Origin: Omnitrophica WOR_2 bacterium RIFCSPLOWO2_01_FULL_41_12
Lineage (GTDB): Bacteria > Omnitrophota > Gorgyraeia > Gygaellales > Profunditerraquicolaceae
Direction: 5' to 3'
NCBI GenBank assembly: GCA_001805765.1
Contig: MHGW01000024.1
Location: 32,018-38,567 of the forward strand
Length of the DNA: 6,550 nucleotides
Shown piece by piece: positions 1-5,273 of the stretch (position 1 is the first letter of the stretch; the number at the start of each line of letters is the position of its first letter). The notes beneath the pieces were generated by a model. It searched no databases. It was not told the DNA's origin and saw only the letters and a list, made by a program, of their open reading frames with translations. The position numbers were made by a program, and so were the translations under genes.

Positions 1-117
1 TTGCTTGCCGTGGCCTTCAATTTCCGTAATCATCAAACCTGTATACCCTACATTCTCTAAGGCACTGCGCACTGCCTCCAGTTTTTCCGGACGGATAATC
101 ACCTCAATTTTTTTCAT
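1..117 (-). CDS. glnK: PII-family nitrogen regulator, third copy (3' part outside window)
   Basis: The first 39 codons of a PII signal protein are present, from ATG at 117 to the window edge. The N-terminus MKKIEVIIRPEKLEAV, the GYTG turn and the EIEGHGKQ run into the T-loop match GlnB/GlnK residues 1-39, including Gln39, which helps bind Mg-ATP and 2-oxoglutarate. The T-loop tip (residues 40-55), the B-loop and the C-loop lie beyond the window, so modification state and Amt binding cannot be judged. The start is supported by AAGGAGGAG ending 4-5 bases before the ATG. The gene begins 10 bases after the upstream amt stop, the classic glnK-amtB linkage, so it probably encodes the cognate regulator of that transporter. 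The symbol rests on this linkage. The PII family assignment is secure. Confidence 0.95.
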   Translation of the reverse strand, partial: MKKIEVIIRPEKLEAVRSALENVGYTGLMITEIEGHGKQ

Positions 118-127
118 TTTCTCCTCC

Positions 128-1453
128 TTATTCTTCGCTTTTAATCCCTAAGAAGGAATGTGCAGGTTTGCGGGTCAAGAATTCAGGATACGCAGAATTT
201 CCGTGTTCTCCGATATCCAAACCTTCAATTTCTTCTTGTAGACTTACCCTGATACCCAGAGTGGCTTTCAAAATACCCCAACCAACAAAGGCAACTATAA
301 ATGTATAGGCGCCTGCTGCCAGCACACCGGTAAGTTGGGCCAATAACAATTTTGTTCCTCCTCCATAGAATAGGCCGTTGCCTGTGGCCACGCCAACGAT
401 CTTATCCTGGGCGAATAAACCCACGCAGATTGTGCCAAAAATACCGTTTACCAAGTGTACGGATAAAGCACCTACCGGGTCATCAATCTTTATCTTATCA
501 AAACCAATGACTGATAATACTACTAATATACCGGCAATCAATCCGATAATTATAGAGCTACTAACACTTACGAAAGCGCAAGGCGCGGTTATAGCTACAA
601 GTCCGGCAAGACATCCATTTAAAGTCATCCCTAAATCCGGCTTACCTAAGATAATCCAAGAAATAATAGTAGCACTCATAATCGCTGCCGCGGCTGCGGT
701 GTTGGTGGTAAGAGCAACATGGCTTATGGCCAGGGGATCTGCCATCATAGTTGAACCCGGATTAAACCCAAACCAGCCAAACCACAAGACAAATGTTCCC
801 AAAGTAGCCAAGGATAAATTATGTCCGGGAATAGGATTAATGCGGCCATTACTATATTTGCCAAAACGTGGGCCCAATAATAGTACTCCTGCCAAAGCTG
901 CCCAGCCACCTACAGAGTGGACCACGGTTGAACCAGCAAAATCAAACATTCCTTTTGTCGCCAGCCACCCCCCGCCCCAAATCCAATGACCGATAATCGG
1001 ATAGATAAACATAGTCATAATAAAAGAAAAAAGAATAAAAGATTTGTACTTTATCCTTTCTGCCACTGCACCCGAGACAATCGTGGCTGCGGTTCCGGCA
1101 AAAACTAACTGAAAGAAAAATTTGGCAAAGAGGGGTACGCCTGTCCAACCAATCGCTGAATAAACACCTTGATAAGCGCTGCCGGTGGCAGGAGAATTAT
1201 CTGCCCCACTTAAGAACCACAGGCCTTTTAATCCCATAAAAGGATTGCCATCACCAAACATCAAACCCCAACCCAAAAACAAAAATCCTAAAGAAGAAAC
1301 TGCAAATACGATGAAGTTTTTAGACAAAATATTCACGCAATTTTTTGTCCGCGCAAAACCTGACTCTACCATCGCAAACCCTAAATTCATAAAAAAGACC
1401 ATCTTTGCCGTAATCAAAACCCAAATCGTATCTACAACAATTTTCATGTCCAT
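128..1453 (-). CDS. amt: Amt family ammonium transporter 2
   Basis: This is a 441-residue inner-membrane ammonium channel of the Amt/Mep/Rh family, predicted to have eleven membrane segments. The twin pore histidines are H179 (in DFAGSTVVHS) and H333 (in ALSVHLVNG). The structural Asp is D171. The probable Phe-gate residues are F118 (QLVFAGTAAT) and F230 (GWFGFNPGS). The cytoplasmic tail EEIEGLDIGEHG is the conserved Amt C-terminal element, followed by a tail of about 20 residues. I chose the ATG at 1453 because AAGGAGG lies 10 bases upstream. The frame stays open to 1528, but that extension is basic, not Amt-like, and includes the ribosome binding site. Unlike transporter 1 there is no signal-peptide-like leader, and the protein starts almost at the first membrane helix. 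An 84-base gap separates it from the upstream HTH gene, and I see no convincing promoter or terminator there. A PII gene follows after 10 bases. Confidence 0.97.
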   Translation of the reverse strand: MDMKIVVDTIWVLITAKMVFFMNLGFAMVESGFARTKNCVNILSKNFIVFAVSSLGFLFLGWGLMFGDGNPFMGLKGLWFLSGADNSPATGSAYQGVYSAIGWTGVPLFAKFFFQLVFAGTAATIVSGAVAERIKYKSFILFSFIMTMFIYPIIGHWIWGGGWLATKGMFDFAGSTVVHSVGGWAALAGVLLLGPRFGKYSNGRINPIPGHNLSLATLGTFVLWFGWFGFNPGSTMMADPLAISHVALTTNTAAAAAIMSATIISWIILGKPDLGMTLNGCLAGLVAITAPCAFVSVSSSIIIGLIAGILVVLSVIGFDKIKIDDPVGALSVHLVNGIFGTICVGLFAQDKIVGVATGNGLFYGGGTKLLLAQLTGVLAAGAYTFIVAFVGWGILKATLGIRVSLQEEIEGLDIGEHGNSAYPEFLTRKPAHSFLGIKSEE

Positions 1454-1463
1454 ATTATTTTTG

Positions 1464-1470
1464 CCTCCTT
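1464..1470 (-). promoter_or_regulatory. Shine-Dalgarno AAGGAGG of amt 2
   Basis: AAGGAGG, read on the minus strand, ends 10 bases before the ATG at 1453. It decides the start of the second amt gene: the ribosome binding site would fall inside the coding region if the in-frame ATG at 1528 were used. A second ATG at 1447 is 16 bases from the site and less likely. Confidence 0.8.
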
Positions 1471-1537
1471 TCTTTCTGATTACACAATTGAATAAAAAAT
1501 GGGTAAAAAAATTCCCTTTTCTTTTCAAAAAGAATGC

Positions 1538-1717
1538 CTAATCTATTCTCAATTTTTCTTTTACTAACTTGGCATAAACCTTATTGATGCGGTTAGTCTT
1601 AAACCATCTTTCAATGGTGGCTACCTGTAAGTCAAGTTTTTTGGATAAATCGTGTAGCGTAAGCCCCTGTTCATGTTTTAGCTGTATAATTTTTTTAATT
1701 AATTCTCGGTCTAACAT
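1538..1717 (-). CDS. small helix-turn-helix protein (59 aa)
   Basis: This is a 59-residue open frame (ATG 1717, TAG 1540-1538) placed between glnK and the second amt. The pattern is HTH-like: helix at residues 1-15 (MLDRELIKKIIQL), then GLTLHDLSKKLDL at 19-31 (helix 2), QVATIERWFK at 31-40 (recognition helix, with the Trp common in this position) and a basic third helix, NKVYAKLVKEKL, at 45-56. It resembles a minimal XRE/Cro-type DNA-binding domain, as in 'LTxxELAxxLGVsxxTVxRW'. It starts 5 bases after the glnK stop. There is no Shine-Dalgarno at normal distance: the nearest, GAGGAGA, is about 19 bases upstream, inside the end of glnK. Translation is therefore probably coupled to glnK. No other domain is visible, so it may act as a dimer or bind a partner. 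Regulating the amt cluster is an inference from position only. Confidence 0.75.
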   Translation of the reverse strand: MLDRELIKKIIQLKHEQGLTLHDLSKKLDLQVATIERWFKTNRINKVYAKLVKEKLRID

Positions 1718-1722
1718 TAAAT

Positions 1723-2061
1723 TTATATGGCGATTTCTCCTCTTTCTTGAGTGCGGATACGTTGCGCATCCTCTACCGGATAAACGAAGATTTTACCATC
1801 TCCGATTTCTCCGGTATGGGCAGTTTGACAGATACAATTCATAATTTTATCTACTTCTTTATCATGGACTACGATTTCTATTTTTATTTTGGGTAGAAGT
1901 TCTACTTTAAATTCCCGGCCGCGAAATTGCTCTACCAACCCTTTTTGCCGGCCATGGCCTTCAATACGCGTAACGGTCATCCCAGGATAACCCAATTCCT
2001 CTAAGGTCTCGCGCACCTCTTCTAATTTTTCCACCCTAATTATCGCCTCAATCTTTTTCAT
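1723..2061 (-). CDS. glnK: PII-family nitrogen regulator, GlnK-like, lacking T-loop tyrosines
   Basis: This is a full-length 112-residue PII protein, a trimeric sensor of ATP/ADP and 2-oxoglutarate. Visible elements are the MKKIEAIIR start, EGHGRQKG leading into the T-loop (Q39, K40, G41), K58 in LLPKIKIEI, the B-loop TGEIGDGKIF and the C-loop RIRTQERGEIAI. R47, the T-loop Arg that enters the Amt pore in E. coli GlnK, is retained. Residues 46 and 51 are both Phe (EQFRGREF), where E. coli GlnB has Y46 and Y51. The uridylylation acceptor Y51 is thus absent, and position 49 is Arg rather than the Ser phosphorylated in cyanobacteria. Regulation is probably by ligand binding alone. GGAGG ends 8 bases before the ATG, and the gene starts 16 bases after the amtB stop. 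Control of that transporter is inferred from the linkage. Confidence 0.97.
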   Translation of the reverse strand: MKKIEAIIRVEKLEEVRETLEELGYPGMTVTRIEGHGRQKGLVEQFRGREFKVELLPKIKIEIVVHDKEVDKIMNCICQTAHTGEIGDGKIFVYPVEDAQRIRTQERGEIAI

Positions 2062-2077
2062 TCTCTCACCCTCCGGA

Positions 2078-3445
2078 TTAACTATTCACTGTATAAAAGT
2101 TAGGGTATGCCGGTGTTCCATGTTCAGGTATATCCAATCCCTTTAACTCTTCTTCTGGCGAAACCCTGATTCCAAAACACAAATCCATTATCTTAAACAG
2201 AATGAGCCCTAAACCAAACGCCCAGGCAACACATGTTGCGGCTCCGATAAGTTGAGCAATTAACTGGCCGGTTCCTCCGCCGTAGAATAAACCTTTTACA
2301 AAAGGCGCGTTGGTATTGCCTAAGCCGTATGTTCCATCGGCAAAAAGCCCGACGCTGATCAGCCCCCATACGCCATTTATGGCATGAACACTCACTGCGC
2401 CTACAGGGTCATCAACTCTTATCCTTTCCCAGAAATAGACGCTTAAAACCACCAAAATTCCGGCAATAAGGCCGATTACCACAGCTGCCCAGGCCTCTAC
2501 CCAAGCGCAGGGAGCAGTAATTGCCACAAGGCCTGCTAAACAGCCATTAAGCATCATCCCCACATCCCACTTTTTGGTCTTGAAAAAAACTAAAAGCAAG
2601 GCTGCAGCTGCGCCTGCTGCGGCTGCTAAGTTAGTATTCACGGCAATTACCGCAATCCTTAATTGGTGCGCGGAAAAAGTAGAGCCCGGATTAAAACCAA
2701 ACCAGCCAAACCACAGTATAAAAGTACCCAGGGCAGCTAAAGTAATGCTGTGGCCAGGTATAGCCTTGGGCTTGCCGTCTTTGCCAAATTTTCCAAACCT
2801 CGGCCCTAACATTATTGCGCCAGCCAAACCCACAAACCCTCCGACAGTATGCACTACACCTGAGCCGGCAAAATCAACATGGCCTGCGCCAAAGCCAAGC
2901 TTGGAAAGCCAGCCGCCACCCCAGACCCAGTGGCCGTAAATAGGATAAATGAGTAAGCTCACCACAGCGCTATATATAAGGTAAGCGGGAAATTTCAATC
3001 TTTCCGCCACTGCCCCAGAAACAATAGTTGCCGCAGTCCCGGCAAAAACTAACTGCCAGAAAAACATTAAATACCTTCCGACATCATACTCAGCCCCATG
3101 TAAAAACCAGCCGGTTGTGCCGAATAAACCTTTAAAATCAGCACCCATCATTATGGCAAAACCGAACATCATAAAAAATAAGGAAGCAATTACAAAATCA
3201 ATAGTATTTTTAGCCATAAGATTAGTGGCATTTTTTGCGCGGCAGAATCCGGTTTCAACCATGGCAAAACCTGCCTGCATAAAAAATACCAAAAATCCGC
3301 AGACTAAAATCCAGACATAATCCACCGGCGCCTGCGGATTTTGCGCCAAAGTATCTGCTCCCGAAGGATCCTGAGCAAAAACTAATATCGGAAACAGTAA
3401 GCCTATAAATACCCCGCACAATAACTTAATAATTTTCCCGCTCAT
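2078..3445 (-). CDS. amtB: AmtB-type ammonium transporter 1
   Basis: This is a 455-residue Amt-family ammonium channel of the inner membrane. A hydrophobic signal-peptide-like leader (about residues 5-24, ending LVFAQ) precedes a short periplasmic stretch and then eleven predicted membrane helices, as in E. coli AmtB, whose leader is cleaved. Pore residues are H199 (DFAGSGVVHT) and H354 (AVSVHAING), with D191 eight residues before the first His. The probable Phe gate is F134 and F251. The tail FGIRVSPEEELKGLDIPEHG is the conserved C-terminal element needed for channel activity and PII binding. It shares long identical blocks with transporter 2, such as LNGCLAGLVAITAPCA, so the two are paralogues. 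AGGGGG lies 8 bases before the ATG. The gene follows the barrel gene by 21 bases and is followed by glnK after 16, which indicates one operon. Confidence 0.98.
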   Translation of the reverse strand: MSGKIIKLLCGVFIGLLFPILVFAQDPSGADTLAQNPQAPVDYVWILVCGFLVFFMQAGFAMVETGFCRAKNATNLMAKNTIDFVIASLFFMMFGFAIMMGADFKGLFGTTGWFLHGAEYDVGRYLMFFWQLVFAGTAATIVSGAVAERLKFPAYLIYSAVVSLLIYPIYGHWVWGGGWLSKLGFGAGHVDFAGSGVVHTVGGFVGLAGAIMLGPRFGKFGKDGKPKAIPGHSITLAALGTFILWFGWFGFNPGSTFSAHQLRIAVIAVNTNLAAAAGAAAALLLVFFKTKKWDVGMMLNGCLAGLVAITAPCAWVEAWAAVVIGLIAGILVVLSVYFWERIRVDDPVGAVSVHAINGVWGLISVGLFADGTYGLGNTNAPFVKGLFYGGGTGQLIAQLIGAATCVAWAFGLGLILFKIMDLCFGIRVSPEEELKGLDIPEHGTPAYPNFYTVNS

Positions 3446-3466
3446 ATTATTTTCCCCCTGCTTTTT

Positions 3467-4234
3467 TTAAAAATCAATATCCACCTGCACAGTATAGGTA
3501 TTAGCTAAATCGCGGTCGTTGTAAATATCATAACCAAAGATTGCCGAAGTATTATCGGCAAACTTCCAGGCAAAGCCTAAATTCAATGCGCCATAAGAGG
3601 ATCTTGAACCTTGATAATCCACTGCCACCCAGAGTTTATCTGAAATTTCTGACATGGTGCGTTCCCAGCAAATTAAAGCGCCGTCATTATCCTTTTTACC
3701 GCTATGCAGAAGTAATTTAGAATTTCCCCTAAAATACCCTAATGAAAACCTGCCTAAGGAGAAGTCCCCTAAGGAAACTGTCTTCCCTGCCTTGCCATAC
3801 CAAACATTATTGTTAGTCCGATTATCCTTTGCCCGTGTACCCACGTCATAAACTCCCACTGCCAAGGCTGGAAAAAACTTACCAAAGGCATCTTCAGGAA
3901 TACCAATCTTTGTGTTAAAATACCATGGCCAGTCGTCTAATGCACCGTATCCAGACTTATGGTCAAAACCTACCTCAGCATTCAATTTTTTAAACGGTAA
4001 CACTCCTAGTGTTAAACCAAAATTAGTTATGGTGTTAGGCCGAGAATTATCTGCATTATTCTCTGTAGGTACGTAAAAGTCAGAAGTGATGTGCCATTTC
4101 TTATACGCTTGAACATCAGTTGACGGTGCCCAGATATGGGTGGAAGGAGTAGCATAGACAAATCCCAAACCCAAAATCCCAAATCCCAAAGTCAAAACTA
4201 AAAAGCAAAAACTAAAAACTTTAAATTTCTGCAT
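3467..4234 (-). CDS. putative outer-membrane beta-barrel protein in amt operon
   Basis: This is a 255-residue exported protein of unknown function. A signal peptide covers residues 1-28 (basic start, long hydrophobic core, cleavage likely after VYA). The mature part is rich in alternating hydrophobic/polar strands with aromatic residues, for example NTITNFGLTLGVLPF, FFPALAVGVYDVG, LWVAVDYQG and SAIFGYDIYND. It ends TYTVQVDIDF, and a C-terminal Phe after an amphipathic strand is the usual recognition signal of the outer-membrane assembly machinery. Segments such as 'DYQG..SSYGALNLGFAWKF' look like adjacent hairpin strands. The size fits a barrel of roughly 10-14 strands, which I have not modelled. 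AGGAG lies 5 bases before the ATG, 14 bases after the PII-like gene and 21 before amtB, so it is co-transcribed. Helping ammonium or amines cross the outer membrane is an inference from context only. Confidence 0.8.
   Translation of the reverse strand: MQKFKVFSFCFLVLTLGFGILGLGFVYATPSTHIWAPSTDVQAYKKWHITSDFYVPTENNADNSRPNTITNFGLTLGVLPFKKLNAEVGFDHKSGYGALDDWPWYFNTKIGIPEDAFGKFFPALAVGVYDVGTRAKDNRTNNNVWYGKAGKTVSLGDFSLGRFSLGYFRGNSKLLLHSGKKDNDGALICWERTMSEISDKLWVAVDYQGSRSSYGALNLGFAWKFADNTSAIFGYDIYNDRDLANTYTVQVDIDF
4160..4229 (-). repeat. degenerate GGGATTT / AGTTTTT repeat tract encoding a signal peptide
   Basis: On the minus strand this stretch is almost wholly built of short G/T-rich units. First come AGTTTTT/AGTTTTG-type units (4229-4191), then GGGATTT, GGGATTTT and GGGTTT units in tandem (4190-4160). 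It encodes the start and hydrophobic core of the barrel protein's signal peptide, read as repeated L-G-F-G residues. The composition is unlike the rest of the gene. It may be a fragment of a dispersed low-complexity repeat used as a leader, or just a biased hydrophobic stretch. Confidence 0.5.
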
Positions 4235-4248
4235 CTTTTCTCCTTTCT

Positions 4249-4572
4249 TTAAAGTATTGCCTTGTTTTTCCTCTCACCTGTGCGCACCCGCACACAGTCA
4301 TCTATAGGTAAAACTACAATTTTTCCATCACCCATTTTTCCGGTTGAGCAGTGCATCAATACCTTAGAAACAATCTCTTTTACTTGCGTATCAGTGGCAT
4401 AAATTTCTATTTTTGCCTTATGTACGAAAAGGAAACTATCCGGCCTTGTGCTTTGAGTTCCAAAACCCCGTACTTCCGAAACTGTCATTCCGCCCACTCC
4501 GATTTCCTTTAGTGCATCAGTTACATCTTTTAGTTTGTCTGCACGAATGATACACTCTATCTTCTTCACCAT
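4249..4572 (-). CDS. PII-like protein with shortened T-loop
   Basis: This PII-superfamily protein is 107 residues long from the ATG at 4572. Conserved parts are KKIECIIRADKL, GGMTVSEVRGFG at 27-38, KAKIEIYATD, the B-loop STGKMGDGKI and the C-loop VRVRTGERKNKAI. Nucleotide binding therefore looks intact. The T-loop does not match: between RGFG and KIEI there are 15 residues (TQSTRPDSFLFVHKA) against 22 in E. coli GlnB. The KGxxExYRG motif is missing, including Y51 and R47, although Gln40 remains. It cannot be uridylylated at the usual Tyr and probably cannot plug Amt in the GlnK manner. Start choice: GGGAGG is only 1 base from the ATG at 4572 and 4 bases from GTG at 4569. The GTG would give the family-typical MKKIE start and is a real alternative. 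It is the first gene after the leader terminator and precedes the barrel and amt genes. Confidence 0.93.
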   Translation of the reverse strand: MVKKIECIIRADKLKDVTDALKEIGVGGMTVSEVRGFGTQSTRPDSFLFVHKAKIEIYATDTQVKEIVSKVLMHCSTGKMGDGKIVVLPIDDCVRVRTGERKNKAIL

Positions 4573-4573
4573 T

Positions 4574-4579
4574 CCTCCC
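4574..4579 (-). promoter_or_regulatory. Shine-Dalgarno GGGAGG of the PII-like gene
   Basis: GGGAGG directly follows the U-run of the leader terminator. It leaves 1 base to the ATG at 4572 and 4 bases to GTG at 4569. This rules out the in-frame TTG at 4581 as a start, because that codon precedes the site. It also makes the GTG a serious candidate. Confidence 0.65.
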
Positions 4580-4621
4580 AAAAAATAAGCGTCTTTTATC
4601 CATCTTCTGGATTAAAGACGC
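4580..4621 (-). terminator. intrinsic terminator / attenuator in the leader of the PII-amt operon
   Basis: On the minus strand, GCGTCTTTAATCC (4621-4609) pairs with GGATAAAAGACGC (4601-4589). All 13 positions pair except one A-A mismatch, around a 7-base loop (AGAAGAT). TTATTTTTT (4588-4580) follows. This has all the marks of an intrinsic terminator. It points into the PII-like gene, and its U-run touches that gene's Shine-Dalgarno. A terminator placed there makes sense mainly as a regulated attenuator, or as the end of a transcript from upstream. Confidence 0.8.
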
Positions 4622-4629
4622 CTGTGTCT

Positions 4630-4685
4630 GTGCCCTTGCTGGGCACCCCAACATATCGGATTGTTGGGTCTGCCCTTGTTGGGCA
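4630..4685 (-). other. tandem triple hairpin able to refold into one rod
   Basis: Three hairpins stand side by side on the minus strand. The first is TGCCC-AACAA-GGGCA (4685-4671). The second is TGTTGGG paired with CCCAACA around an 8-base loop (4668-4647). The third is GTGCCC-AGCAA-GGGCAC (4646-4630). The outer two are near copies with loops AACAA and AGCAA. The whole block is also self-complementary as one long hairpin: GGGCA of the first pairs with TGCCC of the third around the middle stem, and the outermost halves then pair across a symmetric AACAA/AGCAA internal loop. It could be a regulatory RNA switch, a protein-binding site or a palindromic REP-type repeat. It matches no riboswitch class I recognise. 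Confidence 0.6.
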
Positions 4686-4716
4686 ATAAAAAAGGCATTC
4701 TTTTTATAGAACGCCT
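4685..4716 (-). terminator. intrinsic terminator after the thioredoxin gene
   Basis: On the minus strand, AGGCGTTCT (4716-4708) pairs with AGAATGCCT (4701-4693) over nine pairs, including one G-U, with the 6-base loop ATAAAA. TTTTTATT follows. It begins 71 bases after the stop of the thioredoxin-like gene and most simply ends that transcript. It sits about 70 bases ahead of the second terminator and starts with a similar sequence (ACAGAGGCGT against ACACAGGCGT). A second role as the first of two attenuators for the PII-amt operon is therefore possible. Confidence 0.85.
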
Positions 4717-4726
4717 CTGTTTATTT

Positions 4727-4740
4727 ACACTTCTATGTGT
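4727..4740 (-). other. small hexaloop hairpin upstream of terminator (ANTAR-like P1 candidate)
   Basis: ACAC-ATAGAA-GTGT on the minus strand forms a 4-pair stem with a 6-base loop, 10 bases before the terminator hairpin, whose loop is also 6 bases. ANTAR antiterminator proteins bind paired hexaloop hairpins with A at loop position 1 and G at position 4, often in leaders of nitrogen genes. This loop has A1 and G4. The second loop (ATAAAA) has A1 but not G4. The stem is short and could be chance. Confidence 0.3.
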
Positions 4741-4787
4741 CTTACAACTCTACAAGTAAAAAATTTAACCTTTTGGTAACCCCTATT

Positions 4788-5273
4788 TTATTCTAGCAGT
4801 TCCTGGGGTTCTTGGGGTAGTTCTACGTCCATAAATCGGATAATGCCTTTTCTATCCACTACGATTACCACCGGTACACCTGGGATATTGTAAAGACTAA
4901 ACACCTCGCCTTTTTTATCTAAAAGTATCTTATAATTTATCCCTTGATTTTGCGCAAAACGTTTTAATTTATCTCTACCTTCTTTAAAATTTATGGCTAA
5001 GATTTCAAAATCCTGATCACTAAGCTTTTGTTTTAGTGCGATGAGTTGAGGAGTAATTTTTTGGCAATGCGGGCACCAAGTTGCCCAGAAAAAAAGTAAT
5101 ATGGGTCTACCTTGAAAATTTTTTAAGGCAACATTATTGCCCTCTAAATCTTCTAAGGTAAAGTCAATAGCTTCTGTGTTTATATTAACTTCTTCTGCAC
5201 CAACTACTGTTAGATTAAAAACATAAAACCCAACTAAAACAAAAAGCACAAATCTTAATAATATCTTATTCAT
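4788..5273 (-). CDS. exported TlpA/ResA-type thioredoxin-like protein
   Basis: This is a 161-residue thiol-disulfide oxidoreductase acting outside the cytoplasmic membrane. Residues 1-26 form a signal peptide or membrane anchor (MNKILLRF, hydrophobic core, possible cleavage after VGA) with no lipobox Cys. The thioredoxin fold of the AhpC-TSA/Redoxin type follows: IDFTLEDLEGNNVAL, the active site WCPHC with C67 and C70, and cis-Pro P134 in PGVPVVIVVDRKG. CPHC is the DsbA-type dipeptide and would be more oxidising than the CPPC or CEPC seen in many TlpA/ResA proteins. The ATG at 5273 was chosen because it overlaps the ccdA stop by one base (TAATG), has GGGAGG 8 bases upstream and gives a proper signal peptide. 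The frame is open further upstream but overlaps ccdA. Its likely partner is CcdA, which would keep it reduced. Cytochrome c maturation or repair of protein thiols are both possible. Confidence 0.93.
   Translation of the reverse strand: MNKILLRFVLFVLVGFYVFNLTVVGAEEVNINTEAIDFTLEDLEGNNVALKNFQGRPILLFFWATWCPHCQKITPQLIALKQKLSDQDFEILAINFKEGRDKLKRFAQNQGINYKILLDKKGEVFSLYNIPGVPVVIVVDRKGIIRFMDVELPQEPQELLE

Noticed and set aside
378..989. Long plus-strand open frame opposite the second amt gene
   Set aside because: It is antisense to a clear Amt gene, Pro/Ala-rich and low in structure, as expected for a shadow of a hydrophobic coding sequence. The same holds for 1185-1541, 2574-2939, 3117-3320 and 3654-3851.
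1454..1537. Terminator between the HTH gene and the second amt (TTCTTTTTGAAAAGAA palindrome with a T-run further on)
   Set aside because: The stem is almost all A-T with a 2-base loop, and the T-run does not follow directly. It is not credible as an intrinsic terminator.
4580..4740. Known glutamine, guanidine-II, T-box or strict ANTAR RNA
   Set aside because: The loops are AACAA, AGCAA, an 8-base loop and AGAAGAT. They are not ACGR (guanidine-II), and no T-box core or glutamine-motif core is visible. Only one loop fits the ANTAR A1/G4 rule, so it is kept as a partial resemblance only.
4582..4787. Sigma-54 promoter for the PII-amt operon
   Set aside because: I searched for GG-N10-GC in the TGGCAC-N5-TTGC context on the minus strand and found no acceptable match.
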